Made by a program: the position numbers and the translations under genes | Part shown: positions 4,975 to 5,536 of the stretch, piece after piece | Position numbering within the stretch: the stretch's first letter is position 1 | Layout of the letters: every line of letters begins with the position of its first letter | Assembly: GCA_035502655.1 (NCBI GenBank) | Contig: DATJUF010000292.1 | Span: 1 to 5,536 of the forward strand | Origin: DATJUF01 sp035502655 | GTDB lineage: Bacteria; Desulfobacterota; Binatia; Binatales; Binataceae | Direction: 5' to 3' | Length of the DNA: 5,536 nucleotides | Notes under the pieces: model-generated | Told to the model about the DNA's origin: nothing | The model's database searches: none | What the model saw: the letters and a program-made list of their open reading frames with translations, nothing else

Positions 4975-5536
4975 ATGGCACAATCCGCACCGGGCAAGCG
5001 GCGCCCGCTCGAAGGGGTCCGCGTAATAGATTTGACCAAAATCGTCGCGGGTCCCAACGCCACGCGGATGCTGGCGACGATGGGGGCCGAGGTGATTCGC
5101 GTGGAATGGCACGATCAACGGGCATTGGACATGTTGCGAGGCGTGCGGCCGGTGGCGCCTGGAGGCGATCCGGAGAGCCTCAACCGGAGTGGCCTGTTCA
5201 ACAATATCAACACCGGCAAGCGTGGAATCACGCTCAATATGAGCCTGCCTCAGGGGCGCGATCTCTTCAAACGGCTGATCGCGAAGGCGCAGGTGCTTTG
5301 CGAGAACTACAGCCCCGGGCAGATGGATCGCTGGGAGCTGGGCTACGGTGTGCTGCGAGAGATCAATCCTGCGCTGATTTATATGCAGATTAGCGGGATG
5401 GGGAAATCGGGTACCTACAAGGACTATCTCAGCGTCGGGCCGACCGCCCAGGCACTCTCGGGGCTGACGCATATGTCGGGATTGCCCGATCGTGATGAGC
5501 CAGCCGGATGGGGCTACTCCTATCTCGATCATTCGA
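4975..5536 (+). CDS. Family III CoA-transferase (CaiB/BaiF), 3' end outside the window
   Basis: The first 187 residues of a second family III CoA-transferase are present; the family is usually about 390-420 aa, so roughly half is missing at the window edge. Marks are RPLEGVRVIDLTKIVAGPNA (10-29), MLATMGAEVIRVEW (32-45), NNINTGKRGITLNMSLPQGR (76-95), QVLCENYSPGQMDRWELGYG (106-125), LIYMQISGMGKSG (135-147) and GPTAQALSGLTHMSGLP (155-171). The visible part ends at GYSYLDHS, where Asp185 is the predicted CoA-binding nucleophile. Its YKDYLSVGPTAQALSGL segment differs clearly from the matching part of the first copy, so the two are distinct paralogs rather than a recent duplication and probably use different acids. 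The start has a loose AGGCGGGA (4961-4968) six nt upstream. Substrate unknown. Confidence 0.93.
   Translation, partial: MAQSAPGKRRPLEGVRVIDLTKIVAGPNATRMLATMGAEVIRVEWHDQRALDMLRGVRPVAPGGDPESLNRSGLFNNINTGKRGITLNMSLPQGRDLFKRLIAKAQVLCENYSPGQMDRWELGYGVLREINPALIYMQISGMGKSGTYKDYLSVGPTAQALSGLTHMSGLPDRDEPAGWGYSYLDHS

Noticed and set aside
4753..5532. Open - strand frame of 259 codons
   Set aside because: It runs antisense through the second CoA-transferase, whose family motifs are unmistakable; the antisense product is low-complexity and unrecognisable.
1..5536. CRISPR array, tRNA, insertion sequence, toxin-antitoxin or phage genes
   Set aside because: No spaced direct repeats, cloverleaf, terminal inverted repeats with a transposase, or matching protein families were seen on either strand.

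Overview
The window looks like a chromosomal piece of a GC-rich bacterium. It has compact genes, an ATG/TTG start mix, a TPP riboswitch ahead of thiamine genes, and two separate family III (CaiB/BaiF-type) CoA-transferase genes. Several CoA-transferases near each other are common in uncultured soil and aquatic lineages with broad acyl-CoA metabolism, for example deltaproteobacteria-like or Binatota-like genomes. The sequence alone does not fix the phylum. I see no phage, transposon, CRISPR, tRNA or rRNA signal.

Layout. Positions ~11-98 hold a nearly complete TPP (THI-box) riboswitch, followed on the + strand by a tight thiamine operon: thiS (163-396), thiG (435-1232) and thiE (1255-1938). ThiS carries the sulfur, ThiG builds the thiazole ring and ThiE joins thiazole to pyrimidine to give thiamine phosphate, so the riboswitch would close a feedback loop on the end product. 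thiF, thiO/thiH, thiC and thiD are not in the window. Convergent with thiE is a class I SAM-dependent methyltransferase of unknown substrate (2050-2835, - strand). Divergent from that gene is a complete CaiB/BaiF CoA-transferase (2960-4171, +). A stem-loop follows it, then a stand-alone receiver-domain response regulator (4341-4742, -). A second CaiB/BaiF gene starts at 4975 (+) and runs off the window just after its predicted catalytic Asp.

The least ordinary thing here is inside thiE. Its 3' half (about 1623-1848) is tiled by five consecutive inverted repeats. Two have near-perfect or perfect stems of 21 and 18 bp, yet the reading frame stays open and the ThiE motifs are kept. The last one, a perfect 39-nt palindrome of exactly 13 codons, coincides with about seven extra residues relative to familiar ThiE proteins. 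I found no other clearly new system. The other second-look items are a possible alternative-pairing expression platform after the riboswitch, a receiver domain lacking its switch Thr/Ser, and a pair of mutually exclusive hairpins after the first CoA-transferase.
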